Positions 46,666 through 57,936 of a DNA stretch of 57,936 bases are shown here, in pieces. Every line of letters starts with the position of its first letter. The stretch's first letter is position 1. The stretch covers positions 50,001 through 107,936 of the forward strand of contig LUCW03001372.1 in the NCBI GenBank assembly GCA_001586965.3. Reading direction: 5' to 3'. The position numbers and the translations under genes are program-made. The DNA is from Sphaeroforma sirkka. Lineage: Eukaryota; Opisthokonta; Ichthyosporea; Ichthyophonida. The notes under the pieces were generated by a model, which saw only the letters and a list, made by a program, of their open reading frames with translations, had not been told where the DNA came from and did not search any database.

Positions 46666-48168
46666 CCGAAGTTCAGGCAACATCAAGGAGGGACAGGGGC
46701 TTTCAACGGCCATTTATACGGGGTTGATCATTAGGAGGTTCAGTGGCGATTCGAGACAGCCAGATTGCTAAGAGCCGGTAGGGACATATATCTATCACGC
46801 ATGTCTTACCGCAGCTTGGGAATGGCAAGTGTCACTGGCGGTTCCATACTTGTTTTGGAAGTCGATAAGGTAAGTTGCATACGTGTGGGGTACCGTTTGA
46901 GCCCTTACCTACTGATATAGCGATGATGCGAGTGTGCGACCCCGTTTGGTACCGTGAACTCTCCTGTTAACATGGTTGTGAAGATGCCAAATGATAAAGC
47001 AGTGAGTTGACGCAGGCTTCCAAGGTTGTTCAGGTTGCTAGCGAGTTGTGGCCACGGCAGATGACGAAGGATAACTGGAGTCAATGGGTGTCGGTCTCGT
47101 TTGGGTGACAGACGTCCTCCGGACACGCGACGACGTTGCATGGCTTTCATGTATAGCTTGGCGACGTCGAATTTTTCAGGGAGGACCTGTCCCTGCATAC
47201 GATAAAGAGACCGTACGTGTGTGGCTCATATTTTGATGCTATCCACGGAGGGGTCACGCTTATTGAGCCATATTAACGATGAGAGCCAAGGAAACACGTG
47301 ATCCGGCAAATCGCCAGTTTGTGACCAAGTATCGGGAAGGTGGCCCTCGTACTGAGCGAGATTGACGAATTGGCGTTGTGTAGATGATGCACTAGCTCTT
47401 TTAGAAGGCTGCTATGGTTATGTGAACGTTGTTTTCATATGCTCCAGTAGATAGTTTCCTGTACGGCCTGTCGTGAACCATGAGAGGCAACGAGCATTAA
47501 GTTGGTATAACGGAGTCGGGCGGGAGCTAGTGGAATGTAAATGAGTAAGCACTAGATTAAATGTTAGTAAATACTAAATAGTCATTGGTCGAAGATCGAA
47601 AATTCTCAAATAAAATATTGTGAATTCACCGAGTCATCGAAATAGCTGGTAGTTTTGAAGCGTATCTTTTTTTATATTTATTATTATATATATTTTAAAG
47701 ATAGCTATTGTATCATGTGTTACACAGTGGGAGAGGTACAGAACGAGTTTTCAGAGTGGTCTAGTAGATTGGGCTGTGTGAGCCGGTGCGACTGATGTAC
47801 TCACGGTGGTGCTGCATTTACCAGGTATATATATGTGCCGCAGAAACGGCGAAGTCATATACCATCCCTAGTTCTGATAATAGTCGCAGCAGATTGAGCA
47901 TTTCAGGAATATTCGGTGAGCGTGTGCTGATACAAGCGACTGCACTGATGTTGTCGGTCATAATTGTAATCGTTTAGCCAGTGAATCGCGCTGAGCACAG
48001 GCCTGCGAGGTAGATGACTGTGGGGAGATTTAAAGCTGCTATAAAATAGCATCGCGCCTCGAGAGGGGAGTGATCTTTGAACTAGGTAAACCTATTGTGG
48101 TGTAACTCCCAGGGAAAGTAGTATCATTCATCAATGAAGAAATACTCTAAAAGTACATGGCCTACATG

Positions 48169-48323
48169 GGAAAGTCACTAAATGTACATACAGATATACG
48201 GATACGTTTTCTAATTACCCAATCAAATTCTCTAAATGCGAGTTTGAATTCTTTTCTCAAATCTATTTTAATGAAAAATTGAAAGTACATATGAAAATTT
48301 CTATGTACATTTAGTGACTTTCC
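48169..48323. mobile_element. MITE, 155 bases, perfect 22-base terminal inverted repeats
   Basis: Both ends carry ggaaagtcactaaatgtaca plus two more bases, in inverted orientation (48169-48190 and 48302-48323), with no mismatch. The interior is AT-rich with no coding capacity. I see no clear target-site duplication in the flanks, so the superfamily is undetermined. It is a non-autonomous DNA transposon by structure. Confidence 0.8.
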
Positions 48324-48668
48324 AGTGCTGTAAATGTTTTGATGACACCAGGGTTCGACACCAGTTCGGTATTTTACATGGCCGCGTGTTTAATAGTGAG
48401 CTTGCTTTTTCAACACCAGTCTCTGAAGAATCTTCCACGACGAACAATTACATACATACTAAAATCTTTCTGCGCACCCTTATACTGCTGAGAGCTTGTA
48501 CACAGAACTAAGGCTGTATGTAGATATACTTTGTGCGGTGACACAATACAATCCAAGCGTAGCGCAAAAGTATATAAATTGTACAACCTCCAGGAACAAA
48601 CCGCTCAGGAATAACGACTTCCAGTAGACCCGACGTAGACAGACAACAAAGATAGCTGAATCAAACAC

Positions 48669-48820
48669 CAGACGTCGACTGAACACCGGACACAAGGGTC
48701 AGTAATACAATCTGCAAGCAAGCTTTCTATGTATGTATCTACGAATGCATGTATGTATGTATGCATGTATGTATGTTTACACCAGACGTCGACTGAACAC
48801 CGGAGAAAAAGGTCAGTAAG
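48669..48820. repeat. Direct repeat, 115 bases apart
   Basis: The segment 'accagacgtcgactgaacac' plus 'cgga..caa/aaaggtcagtaa' occurs at about 48667 and 48781, each followed by a tatgtatg-type array. Confidence 0.85.
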
Positions 48821-49098
48821 TAAGCGAACTTTGTATGTATATATGTACGTATGCATGTATGCATGTATGCATGTATGTATATATGCTTATATGTATATTT
48901 GTATGTTTATATGTATGTACGTATTTAAATATATGTATGTTTGTATGTATGTATGTATGTTTGTTTGTATGTATGTATGTATGTATGTATGTATGTATGT
49001 ATTTATGTATGCATCTATGTATGTATGTATGTATGTATGTATGTATGTATGTGTATGTATATATGTATGTATGTATATATGTATGTATGTATGTACGT
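48721..49098. repeat. (GTAT)n microsatellite
   Basis: Long GTAT/GCAT/ATAT arrays; open frames of Met-Tyr-Val-Cys repeats on both strands are artefacts. Confidence 0.97.
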
Positions 49099-49576
49099 AT
49101 CGCAGGTTTTTCAAATAGTTCGCGTCTCTCGCACGCCAGAGAATAGAAGATGCAGGAATAGGTGGTCATCGACCCAACGCCAAAGGATAAGTTTGTGTTG
49201 CCACAGACCTCAATCCAAGGCTGCGGCAAGATGTTAGTTGAGGGCTGTTACCATTTCCAAAATTGAGACAGAGTTCGAAGTATTTGAGGTCAGCGTGGTG
49301 GCAGAATGACACGTGCATCACGTCGTCCGTGTGTACAAGCACTAGGTGAAATGCATTTTTGATGTCAGCGACACTAAGTGTGGAGGCCTCAGGTGCTTGG
49401 CCTAGAGCGGCGGCCACGTGGATGACTTAACAGTATTCGATCTTTCTGCGCTCCAGTTGTGCTTTAATACTTGATTCCAAAGTCTTCGGGTAGGAATGGT
49501 AGCTAACGCGGCAGTATTTTTTCCCTTCAAATACATCTGTGAGTTTTTTGGTTAAGTAATGAGATGTCGTCGCAAT

Positions 49577-50795
49577 AAGGGTGATATTATTTATTTCAAG
49601 AATGATAAGCTAAAATGTACGTATGTTACAATGTATGAACAAATGGTACGGTTTTCATAGCCGTTGTAGTGATTCGGAAAAGATCGATGAGAAGAAGTGG
49701 TCAGTAAATTTTCGTTTGAAGCTTGGGCCAAGTGAGTCGACGTTGGAGGATATGTGCTGAGTCAATTCGGGCCGATGCTGACAAAACAACACTGTTACCA
49801 TCGAATGTGCCATGTATTCGCTTGCTGACCTACTAAGTAGCGTACCCACCTCTGTGGTACGGTTCGAGTCTGCGCGTGTAGTGCCGTGGAATGGGTTAGT
49901 GCAGACAAGCGCGATGATTTGGTTTGAACCGAAATTAGGAAGTAGTACTTCAACAGCGTGATTGCCTCGGGGTATGGGGAGCATCTGTTGACGTGTCAGA
50001 GATGGGTGAGGGTACGGTGGTTCTTCAAAAAGATACAAGGTGTTTGTGGAGGGTCCAGGTACCGTGGAAGTCGTAGCATTCTTGTAATTGCTGGAGGAGG
50101 TTAGGGCCAATGGGCGGCAATTTCGGGCCTACCAGGATGCGTCAAATCAATTGTTGAATGCAGATAAAATGGCTGGTGGTGAACTTGTGTCTACCGGGCC
50201 AGATAGAGCAGATTTTGTTGAGTTCTTCCTGATGTCGTCACAGCGTTGGCGGAGGACTACATGGTTGGGTGTATGCCCGCCCGTGGTTCTGTGTACAGTT
50301 TTCAGGTGAGCATAGATACTGTACGAGAAACGCAGTGATGATTTGTCGTGGGCCCAGGCGGGTTGCGTCAGAGGAGTGAGAGGATTTTTGCAGGCTATTG
50401 AGTCGAGTTTTATTCCTAGACAACCTCTGAGGTAGTCCGCGAATGGTAGCGCGGGGAACAGGCCGCAAAAGTGGAATAAGTTTGTTTGATATTTGGGAAA
50501 CCGAGGGTATTTAGTGCCCGTGATGATGGCTGCTGCTTGGATGAGTACTGAGTTAAAGCGCTCAAACAGGAGATCTAACGCATCCTTCTATATAGGTGGA
50601 GCCCAGGCATTAATGTTCAGACCATATATAGCCGTGGATAGGATGCAAGTTTTTAACATCACTAATCGGTTGCGGGGTGTCGCCAGCAGAAGCCATGGAA
50701 GCCATAAGCGTGGAAAGGGGCGATACCCCGAGACAATGCTGCAACTAGATATTCCATATGTCTGGCGAGGTTTACCCCCGGTACTCCGTGAGAGA
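49577..50795 (-). mobile_element. LINE copy 2, shortened
   Basis: It is closely similar to 39066-40640 of copy 1 in the same orientation (for example gaagcttgggccaagtgagt and tatttgggaaaccgagggta), with internal deletions relative to copy 1. The 3' end meets the DIRS-like fossil near 49577. Similarity stops at 50795, inside the RT 3' region, where an LTR-like sequence begins. So it is either 5'-truncated at insertion or cut by the neighbouring LTR element. It has no complete RT. Confidence 0.85.
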
Positions 50796-51388
50796 TGTAA
50801 ATTTCGATGGAAAATTACTAGGTTTCAAACTATATTAAACTAAAATACAAAGTCAGTTAGGATTTAGCAGTGGTAGCTTGTGTAAGAATGATCGGGACTG
50901 CCTCTTGTTAAGAGCCTAAATATCCTCGATCCCACAGGGCGTACCTCTAGCTGTTCTTTATTGAATAATTTTCACTAGAAGTACTAAGTGTTCATGACCA
51001 CTTGCCTAATTTGTAAATAGACATAATAACGTAAGTCACGTTAATACATTAGCTGATATAAATAAAGTTCCATCTGAAGAAAAGTTAAAAAAAGAAAAAG
51101 ACTTATTGGATATTGGAGATTGGCGGGAGGACCAAAATCTATAAGTAGTAGTTCGGAGATTATAAAATTTAGTTTATAATATCCTACATCTACTAATGTC
51201 TCAAATAGGTCCAAGTAGATGAGTCATACCAAATACTCAGGCTATTGGAGCCATCAAAGTGAATTTAGAACACTTTGGAAATATTGGAAAAAGAGCTTGT
51301 ACTAAATTATTTAAAATTCAAATAAAAACCAATGTATTATCTCAATTGATCTTGATATTTTAGACTGACCGGAGGCCGTATTTCTACA
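50796..51388 (-). repeat. Candidate LTR (about 593 bases) of the minus-strand Ty3-like element
   Basis: The segment starts TGTAAATTT and ends GTATTTCTACA in plus orientation, so it has TG...CA ends with short inverted termini. On the minus strand it directly follows a purine-rich 'actgggggcta', as a 3' LTR follows a polypurine tract. No second copy of it is in the window. Confidence 0.5.
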
Positions 51389-51475
51389 TAGCCCCCAGTA
51401 GCTGTTAGAACTACGAACGTACGTTAAGATACGATCTAGTTGGTAAAGCGAAAACCAAAGTAAAAAACGGTTTCG

Positions 51476-53586
51476 TCATGACTTATCTAGTAAGTATGTG
51501 CCTATATGTACGAATTCAAGACTCATGTTGTACTCTATGTCGTTTAGTATTTGGTCCAGTAACCATTTCCGATGTAGGCGCCTTACGTTTATTATTTGGT
51601 AAGGTAATAGCCAAAGGCTGTTCTTCATTAGTAGGTAAGTTTGAACAATTTTCTGCACTGTTGGTAAGTAGATCAGAAAGTTTAGTCACGTAGGAAGTAG
51701 GTGGCAAATAGGGAATTTCAGATCCGTCAGGGTTTGTAGTCACCTGAGGAAACCCTTTTCGTTTATCTCGTGTGTTCTTATGTAAACGTTATTCCATTTC
51801 TTATTAAAGATACGAAGAAAGTCGCGAGATTCACGAAATGCATCGGAGGTTAGCCAAGCTACTGTCCCATCCATGAGACGGGTCTTGTAGTAAGTGTAAC
51901 CGTCTTCGGATGTTTTGTCAATTATATCTTTGACTTGTGACTCCATAACTGGTACATCAGAATCAAATGAGCAAGCGAATGAGAGTTCGGAGGTAGGGAT
52001 ACGGTGAGTGCCTAGATTAGTTGCGCTAGTACCATCAATGTTATTCACTTCGTAAGTATCACTCTTCTCATCATGGTAGGAAATAACAAAAGGTCCTATC
52101 GTCTTAGAAGAGAGTTCGGTAACGTTGGCGTTTCGATTTATAATGTTAACGTAATCGCCGACTTTGAACTGAACAATGTTTTTTAGTGTTATTCCATCGG
52201 TCATACGCTTTAAGTAGGACGCGATTCTTGTGCTCGAGTAAACAGGGGTAAACAACGTTCTGCATATGCTCGATCTTTTGTAGCCACGGGGTAGCGTGTT
52301 TCTCGGGCGCAGTTTTATCAAACGTTGCTTGTAATTCACTATAGCGGCCAAAGAAATAGTGAAACGGGAGTGTTCCAGTTTGAGGATTCATGCAGTTATT
52401 TATTTGAGTCTGAACCCATTTCAAATGATAAGGCCACATATCCTAAACGTCGTCTAGTGCGGTACGCAAGAGTTTCTTAAGTTCTCTATGACGTGTCTCA
52501 TTTGTACCCTGCGTTTGAGGTTTGTAAGGAACACCACGCCTATGGGTCATGCCTGATACGAGTATAAGTGCCTCCATTACGTCGGTACAAAACTCACTAC
52601 CGTTATCAGAACATAGTACTCGGGGAAACCGAAGTCATTAAAGACGTGATAGCATAATTCTGCCACTGTTTGTGGACGTTTGTTCGGTATTGCATAAAGC
52701 AAGTTATAGCCCGAAGCCACACATAAGAAATGACAGATATATACATCGCCAGTATGCTTGGATCGCGGGAGTTTAACCAAATCGACTATGACTCGGCGCA
52801 TCGGTTGGTCTTCTGTCATACTTTTTTAGGGGTGCCCAACCGTATCGCTTGATCTGGTTTTTTCACAATCAGTACAGCGTCGGTATACTTCACGTATGGT
52901 TTCTTTCAGCGCCGGGTGATCAAGCCCTGCACGAATAACCATTTTATAAGTATGCTCATATGCTCGATGCGTTAAATTATGTATAATTTTAACTCTACTT
53001 TCGAGCTCCTCTAAGTCAGTCAGATTCTGCGTAACGCTGGCTGGATGAACCATAGTCCTGTTGGAAAGGGCAACCTCAGTATCAGGAGGGGTAGACTCCT
53101 GAGATACATAATTGACAACATTAGATTGTTGAAGTATCTTCTTCAGTTGTTTCGCAACTCCTGGCTGTTCTTTAAGCAGCGCTTTAAGTAGTCGAGTGCG
53201 AGCTTCAGGTTCTCTTAGAGTTTTGAGTCTTTGATCCATGGCCTTAGCTAGTTCCATGTTTTTACGATCTAATGCCGTTTCAATCGGCATTACCTCGACT
53301 GCAATCTTGTTGTGTGCATGTGTTGTACGAGTCTTAGCTTTTGTTCAAACTCTTTAGGCTCCTCTAGTTTAGCTAAGAATTCGGTTGAGGGTTTCCACTT
53401 AGTGGTACCTGCAGGACCGATGCGACAAACAATGGTGTGTTTCCAAGGTGTCTTCTTAATAGAATAGGATCCCTGATACAAGAACGTGTCGGTTTCACAG
53501 TCGACATAAATAGGTTCGTCTTGAATCATATTAATTAAATCACGTATCCATGGGTCGGAGTTACGTAAGGGACAACACAGCGTCAA
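51476..53586 (-). mobile_element. Ty3/gypsy-type element fossil: integrase and pol tail
   Basis: The minus strand carries an integrase. Its HHCC zinc-binding part, with a CTDC pair, is at about 53000-52850. A catalytic-core part (RVIVDLVKLPRSKHTGDVYI) is at 52819-52577. A segment with QTGTLPFHYFFGRYSE is at about 52380, and a GPFVIS-containing C-terminal domain is at about 52070. A polar tail (NNKRKAPTSEM) follows to about 51516. RT, protease and gag are absent, because the element stops abruptly near 53586. Broken at several places. Confidence 0.85.
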
Positions 53587-53929
53587 TTCAGAGGTTGGTA
53601 CAGATGATTATTCTGAGGATGACTCGTCGGATCCTAAAGCCTTGGAAGAAGAGGTATCTACTACCGCGGAAAGGCTCGCCAGCGTCCGTGTATCACCTAG
53701 GAGTGAAGCTCAGGACCCCAGCTTGCCCCCTGACCACGTGCCGTCAAATATTGGGGATAAACGTCGAAAGGCTGGAAAATTCGTGGATACGAATGTCGGG
53801 GGCATTATGTGGTCAGAATACAAGTACTTATATTTATTTGATTATTTTAGGTTTATTACAAGTTTTACAGTTTATCAGAATAATCTGATAAACTGGGTTT
53901 TAGGGTTTTGCTGGTTTTACAGCACATGA
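53583..53929 (+). mobile_element. Pol-tail fragment of a plus-strand Ty3-like element
   Basis: The frame begins right at the end of the minus-strand element. It reads EVGTDDYSEDDSSDPKALEE, then NIGDKRRKAGKFVDTNVGG. Its style (acidic start, KRRKA, then hydrophobic end) parallels the polar pol tail of the minus-strand element. A purine tract (54008-54019) follows. It is read as the 3' end of an element whose body lies outside the window or was lost. Confidence 0.45.
53869..53894. other. Perfect 11-base hairpin
   Basis: agtttatcaga, a 4-base loop, then tctgataaact. It lies at the end of the pol-tail frame. A second, imperfect GC-rich hairpin (aacgtccccct...gggggagaacgtt) is at 53993-54023. Confidence 0.7.
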
Positions 53930-54007
53930 CTAATGACTCATTTAAGAGTCAGTCATTTTAGGATTACTGTTTATAATTACTAATAAATGAACAACGTCCC
54001 CCTCCCT

Positions 54008-55228
54008 GAGGGGGGAGAACGTTGAGATATAGTTATCTCGCGTATACTTACTACATTTTTAACTTACCATAGAAGTTGTTAGTTTATTAGTAATTACAGA
54101 GAAAGCTACAGAATATGAATTAGTCAGTAGCTGGCACATATTTTTTTGTTATAAGTATAACAATAGAAAGACAATGCGAACGGAGAATGTCGCATCAAAA
54201 TGAACGATTTAGATTATCCGGTCGTTGGTTTAACGACGTGTGGACGACGAGGATAAAGAAAGAATCTACTAATACGAGTGAACCCGAAGAGCGAACATTC
54301 CAATCAAGCAGAACATTAACCAGGGTCAACAAGGAAAGTCTCACGACGATCAAATGACGAAATCAGACAATCAGTCAGAATCCACAGATAAGTAGACATG
54401 TGTGAGTACAGGTAGGAAGGTTGTTTTCAGTGTGAGACAGGTACAAATCGAATTACAAGCTAATGAGCTTAAATTGTATTTAAGAAGTTGTTAGAAGAAA
54501 GTTCTTTAGGATCCACAGTAGTGTAGTAGAGATGGGAGATGTACATGGTTAGTACCGACTCGGTTAGTACGATGACGCAATGAATCAGCGGCATACTAGA
54601 TTATTTTACAAAAATTTTCAGAATGGGATATTAGGAAGCATACAGAGACACAAGTAAGCACCTGTGAGTTATTAGGAGCATATAAGGGTGGGGGCGCACA
54701 TAACACGAACGATGCAAGTAAATACAAGGTTAAATTGTGAAAATGATATGCGAACACACTCAAATCACTAGAACTTCCAGATAAATCAGGTCAACGGAGA
54801 GGATCAACAGTATGCACAGAAGGTGTGGTTGACGGCAGCTTAGTTTAGGAGTGCAATAACGAGCAATCGTTCTTAGATCAAGAAGCATATTCCAACAACC
54901 GCAACAGCACATGACAAGGACATCACGGGTAAGAAGAGTAAAAGAGGAGCGATGAGGGAAGTTCCCAACAGGGTCCTGCGAATAGGCCGTCATTAGGCCG
55001 GAGTAAGAGCTGGCGAGGAGTAGAACAAGAAGTGGCTCCGACTAATGAGGCACTCAACCATATGTTATTGTGGGATGAAGAGTAAGACAGCTGGTAGTGT
55101 TAGAGTATATAGACTATCCACACTACTTATGTTAGTGTAGGAAATAAAACAGTCACGAGGGAACCCACGAGTTCCTCGGATATCGATGTCGAGACGTTAT
55201 GTGTTTGAAGGATGAAATTTAATAGAAA
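54008..55228 (+). mobile_element. Polypurine tract and probable LTR/leader of the plus-strand Ty3-like element
   Basis: A purine run 'gaggggggagaa' (54008-54019) is followed by about 1.2 kb with no gene and then by gag. This is the layout expected for PPT, LTR and 5' leader. The exact LTR ends and a primer-binding site could not be fixed by eye. Confidence 0.4.
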
Positions 55229-57936
55229 ATGGATATTTATATTCAGTACTCTATCAGTTCATTCGCACCCATTTCTAGTTCTCCATTGACAAACAACTCA
55301 CCAACCATGTCCTACCCCCGCCAAAGTCGTAGACAGCAACTCTTGAATCCTGAGCGCCGCAAGGAAGATGATATCGACCGACGTGGAACTAAACGTCGTC
55401 AGTCCCATACGGAACGCTTCGCTCCGCACTCAGGTCAGGCACTGGAGGGGCAACAACAGACACATCTTGGGGCTCCACACATTATTTCCGCGGACGACAA
55501 GCAGCCACCAACAGCAAACAAAAAAATGGACCTGCACAATCTAACGAGGATGTCATATTCGAGGGTGAGACCAAGGAAGTACCCAATCTGCGTGCGGACA
55601 GTAGTCAGACTTTTATTGGTGAACAGGTAGCCAGTGAAGGGCTGTCCCCTCGTTCGCCTCGGGATACCCAGGGGCCTTATTTCCCAGTAATGACCCACCA
55701 CGCCTCCCACCTAACAAGCGGAAGCGTCACCGGAACCGTACCAACAACAAGGAAACGGCACGGGAACAATCGTCAGCTCAGAAACTCACGGAGCTGATGA
55801 CACAACAGCAGTCTCTCTTGAAAAAAAATACGAACAGAGGTTACAGCGCATAAACGCCGGACGAACTACAATAGGGCCGGCCGCTAAGGAGAGTTCTTCT
55901 GACGCACACGAACGGGTACAGGCAGTACCAGAGGACGAAGACAACCCTACCTTCCGAATTCAAGGCTGTGAGCGTCCGTTTTATGGACTTGGGTACAAAT
56001 CACCAGGGTCAGAGGACAGTTCAACCGAGGAGGATGATACTCTGTCTGCCAGTGAGAACACACCAACTTTTCAAGAGTTCGCACATGAACAAGTATTAGC
56101 CAGACAGAATCCTCAAGGTAAGCAGGCGGTGAAGAATAGACAGGACCGATTAAGTACGAACCTGCGCCAACAACAGCAACGTCAGTGGGGCGAGAAAGAA
56201 GCGCCCAGTGAATATGTACAGACACATAAACGACAAGAGAAGGAGACAACAGTGCCTCCGCCCACACCGGCTAGTATCGAGAAAAGGCGACAGGCGCTAC
56301 ACGCACGGATACTACAGTTAAGTGACGAGCTATGCCAAGCAATCGAGGAGAATAACACGGCTCGAGCTGAAGCTCTTCGGGGCGTGATTGAGACACTTCG
56401 AGCTACATTAGAGTCCCCGACCGGTAGAGAAGCGTCCCGTACCTTCACCACGTACGTGGCCTGATTGGCCGTCGAACAGATACTACCTACATGATATCAT
56501 GGAACGGGACACAAGAGGGGCTCTCCTCGAGGCGTTCAAGAACGCACAAATCGCAGGGCTGGACGAGAGTTGGAACCTTACATGGTTTCATAAGGTACTA
56601 TCTTACTTCAAGGCGGAGAAGTCAACGCTGGACTACATCCGCGACAACTCTGAACGGTTGAAGACATGCACACCTCAACTACAGATCGAACAGATCTGTT
56701 CGCACGAAACACAAGCCACTGTCGATCCCGCGTTTCTTAAGTTAGCCAAGGGCCAAAGTCGGAACATGCACACTCCTCTTATGGAACAAATGACACAGCT
56801 CATGGAGAACCACAGGAGGGCACGTGAACGGTGCCAGACAGATGCCGACTTCCAACAGAATTTAGTGAACCACTGCATTGTACAACTGTTAGAAGAAGCT
56901 CTCAACGGCCGTACGTATGAACGTACTCTACAGTTGCATCCCAAATGGCAACTGATGGAGACACACGAGCTTATACAGCTGTTGAGCCCTGACATTCAGG
57001 ATGCACAGCAACGTACGGCAGCACGTTTCCAGGGTCGCAACAACCGCGAGGGCCCGACGACCAATGGAAGTCGCGACCACACCAATAGCCGCCCCAACCT
57101 ACAGACGAGTAGACGACAGACGCAGAATTGGACTCAACGGCCCCAACCTACGGTACCAACGACTTGTGCGGGGTGCCAGGCACAGGCGCCACCAGGTGGT
57201 AGGCACATCCCACGGTGTCATCATTTCAGGGCGTCGCAAGCGGTGAGCGCAGAGGGTCGGGCAAGGCTATACGACAACAACCGTCCTTTGAGGGACGTAC
57301 AATCGGTACACAGACCGTCCCACAACGTCAACCGCAGGACAGGGGCAGAATACATCCCAGACTAGAGACGTAGTTACAATACGTCCGACGCCTCAAGTAC
57401 AGGTGAATGCGATTACACAGGACGAAGACTTGGCTCCACCATCGGAAGCTACAGAGATTCATATCAACACGATCCTTTACGAAACTTCGAAGCACATGAC
57501 GTCACCACCAAACACACCTATGACACGTGGGAGTCGGTAGCCGATCATGCATGAGAGGTGAGGGTGTCTGAGTCGGAGGATAGGAGCTTCATATTTGTTA
57601 CCACGATTGGAGCAGTGATGGCAATACAAGACCCATTGCTGACGTCAGACAACCGAGTCTATATTCAGAAAGTACAAATCAACGGACGTACGTTCAAAGC
57701 CTTGATAGACACGGGAGCAAATAAGTTTATCTCACAGACATCCGCAGACCTCCTCGGCCGACCAGCCAGCCTCCCGGCACCACCTGGGTCATTTATATAT
57801 TTAGCTGACAAGGCGGTGCGAACTCCTCGACTGGGGACGACGGAAGTGGTACCTATAAGGTACGGTAATTGCAATTATCGACGGTTCATTAGAATTGATG
57901 AACTTGCCGACGGGTATAGATGTTATAGTGGGGCAA
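55229..57936 (+). mobile_element. Ty3/gypsy-type element fossil: gag and protease start, cut by window end
   Basis: A basic, Gln/Arg-rich gag region starts with MSYPRQSRRQQLLNPERRKE near 55308. The largest intact part (56499-57365) has a helical capsid-like stretch (LLEAFKNAQIAGLDESW), a basic tail, and CAGCQAQAPPGGRHIPRCHH, which resembles a metal-binding knuckle. A retropepsin follows, with INGRTFKALIDTGANKFIS at about 57680-57730. The window ends within the protease. The copy is broken in a few places but is better preserved than the other fossils, so probably younger. Confidence 0.88.

Larger units (their letters stand above)
46690..49560 (-). mobile_element. Tyrosine-recombinase (DIRS/Ngaro-like) retrotransposon fossil
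   Basis: Three parts occur in DIRS-type order on the minus strand. Reverse transcriptase is at about 49560-49170, with TLSVADIKNAFHLVLVH and ELCLNFGNGNSP. RNase H is at about 47975-47800, with TITIMTDNISAVACI and a later AAHIYTW. A tyrosine recombinase N-terminal part is at about 47198-46905, with DRHPLTPVILRHLPW, LRQLTALSFGIF and MLTGEFT. No integrase of the DDE type and no LTRs go with it. The copy is broken many times and is old. A MITE (48169-48323) and a tetranucleotide array (48721-49098) sit inside it. A shortened LINE copy abuts its RT at 49577. Confidence 0.7.

Noticed and set aside
48735-49118. 129-138 residue frames rich in Met, Tyr, Val, Cys or His, Thr
   Set aside because: Translations of the GTAT array on both strands.

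Overview
The window looks like nuclear DNA of a unicellular eukaryote. Five well-supported genes are split by GT-AG introns of about 40 to 870 bases. There is no operon structure. Long TA, GT and CA microsatellites and several retroelement families fill much of the rest. The proteasome and V-ATPase proteins resemble animal versions, and the isocitrate lyase has the long fungal form with the KKCGH motif. That mix suggests a unicellular opisthokont, for example an ichthyosporean, but this is inference. A search of the encoded proteins would settle it.

The left part (1.7-22 kb) carries the host genes. V-ATPase subunit F (minus) and the proteasome beta-2 subunit (plus) lie head to head across about 350 bases. 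A VOC/glyoxalase-fold protein (minus) converges on the proteasome gene. A 2.5-kb AT-rich block (8.3-10.8 kb) follows, then an unassigned stretch (10.9-16.7 kb) with open, Ser-rich but unrecognised minus-strand frames. Transaldolase and isocitrate lyase (both minus) follow. They act in the pentose phosphate pathway and the glyoxylate cycle respectively.

The centre (22.6-28 kb) is a satellite domain. It holds GT-rich cryptic repeats, 46-, 123- and about 60-base tandem repeats, and a CA-rich array that is roughly the reverse complement of a GT-rich array 0.5 kb away. A 41-base imperfect inverted repeat brackets most of it. From 28 to 34 kb I see only weak exon-like fragments and several tandem duplications, one of them an apparently perfect 177-base duplication.

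The right part (34-58 kb) is a graveyard of mobile elements. It holds an eroded Ty3/gypsy element, a LINE with a second shortened copy, and a tyrosine-recombinase (DIRS/Ngaro-like) retrotransposon fossil with RT, RNase H and recombinase parts. It also holds a 155-base MITE with perfect 22-base terminal inverted repeats, and two further Ty3-like elements in opposite orientations. The last one carries gag and the start of protease and runs off the window end. I found no tRNA, rRNA or CRISPR. I found no convincing new biological system. The items most worth a second look are the DIRS-like fossil, the MITE, the bracketed satellite domain and the bacterial-looking VOC gene.
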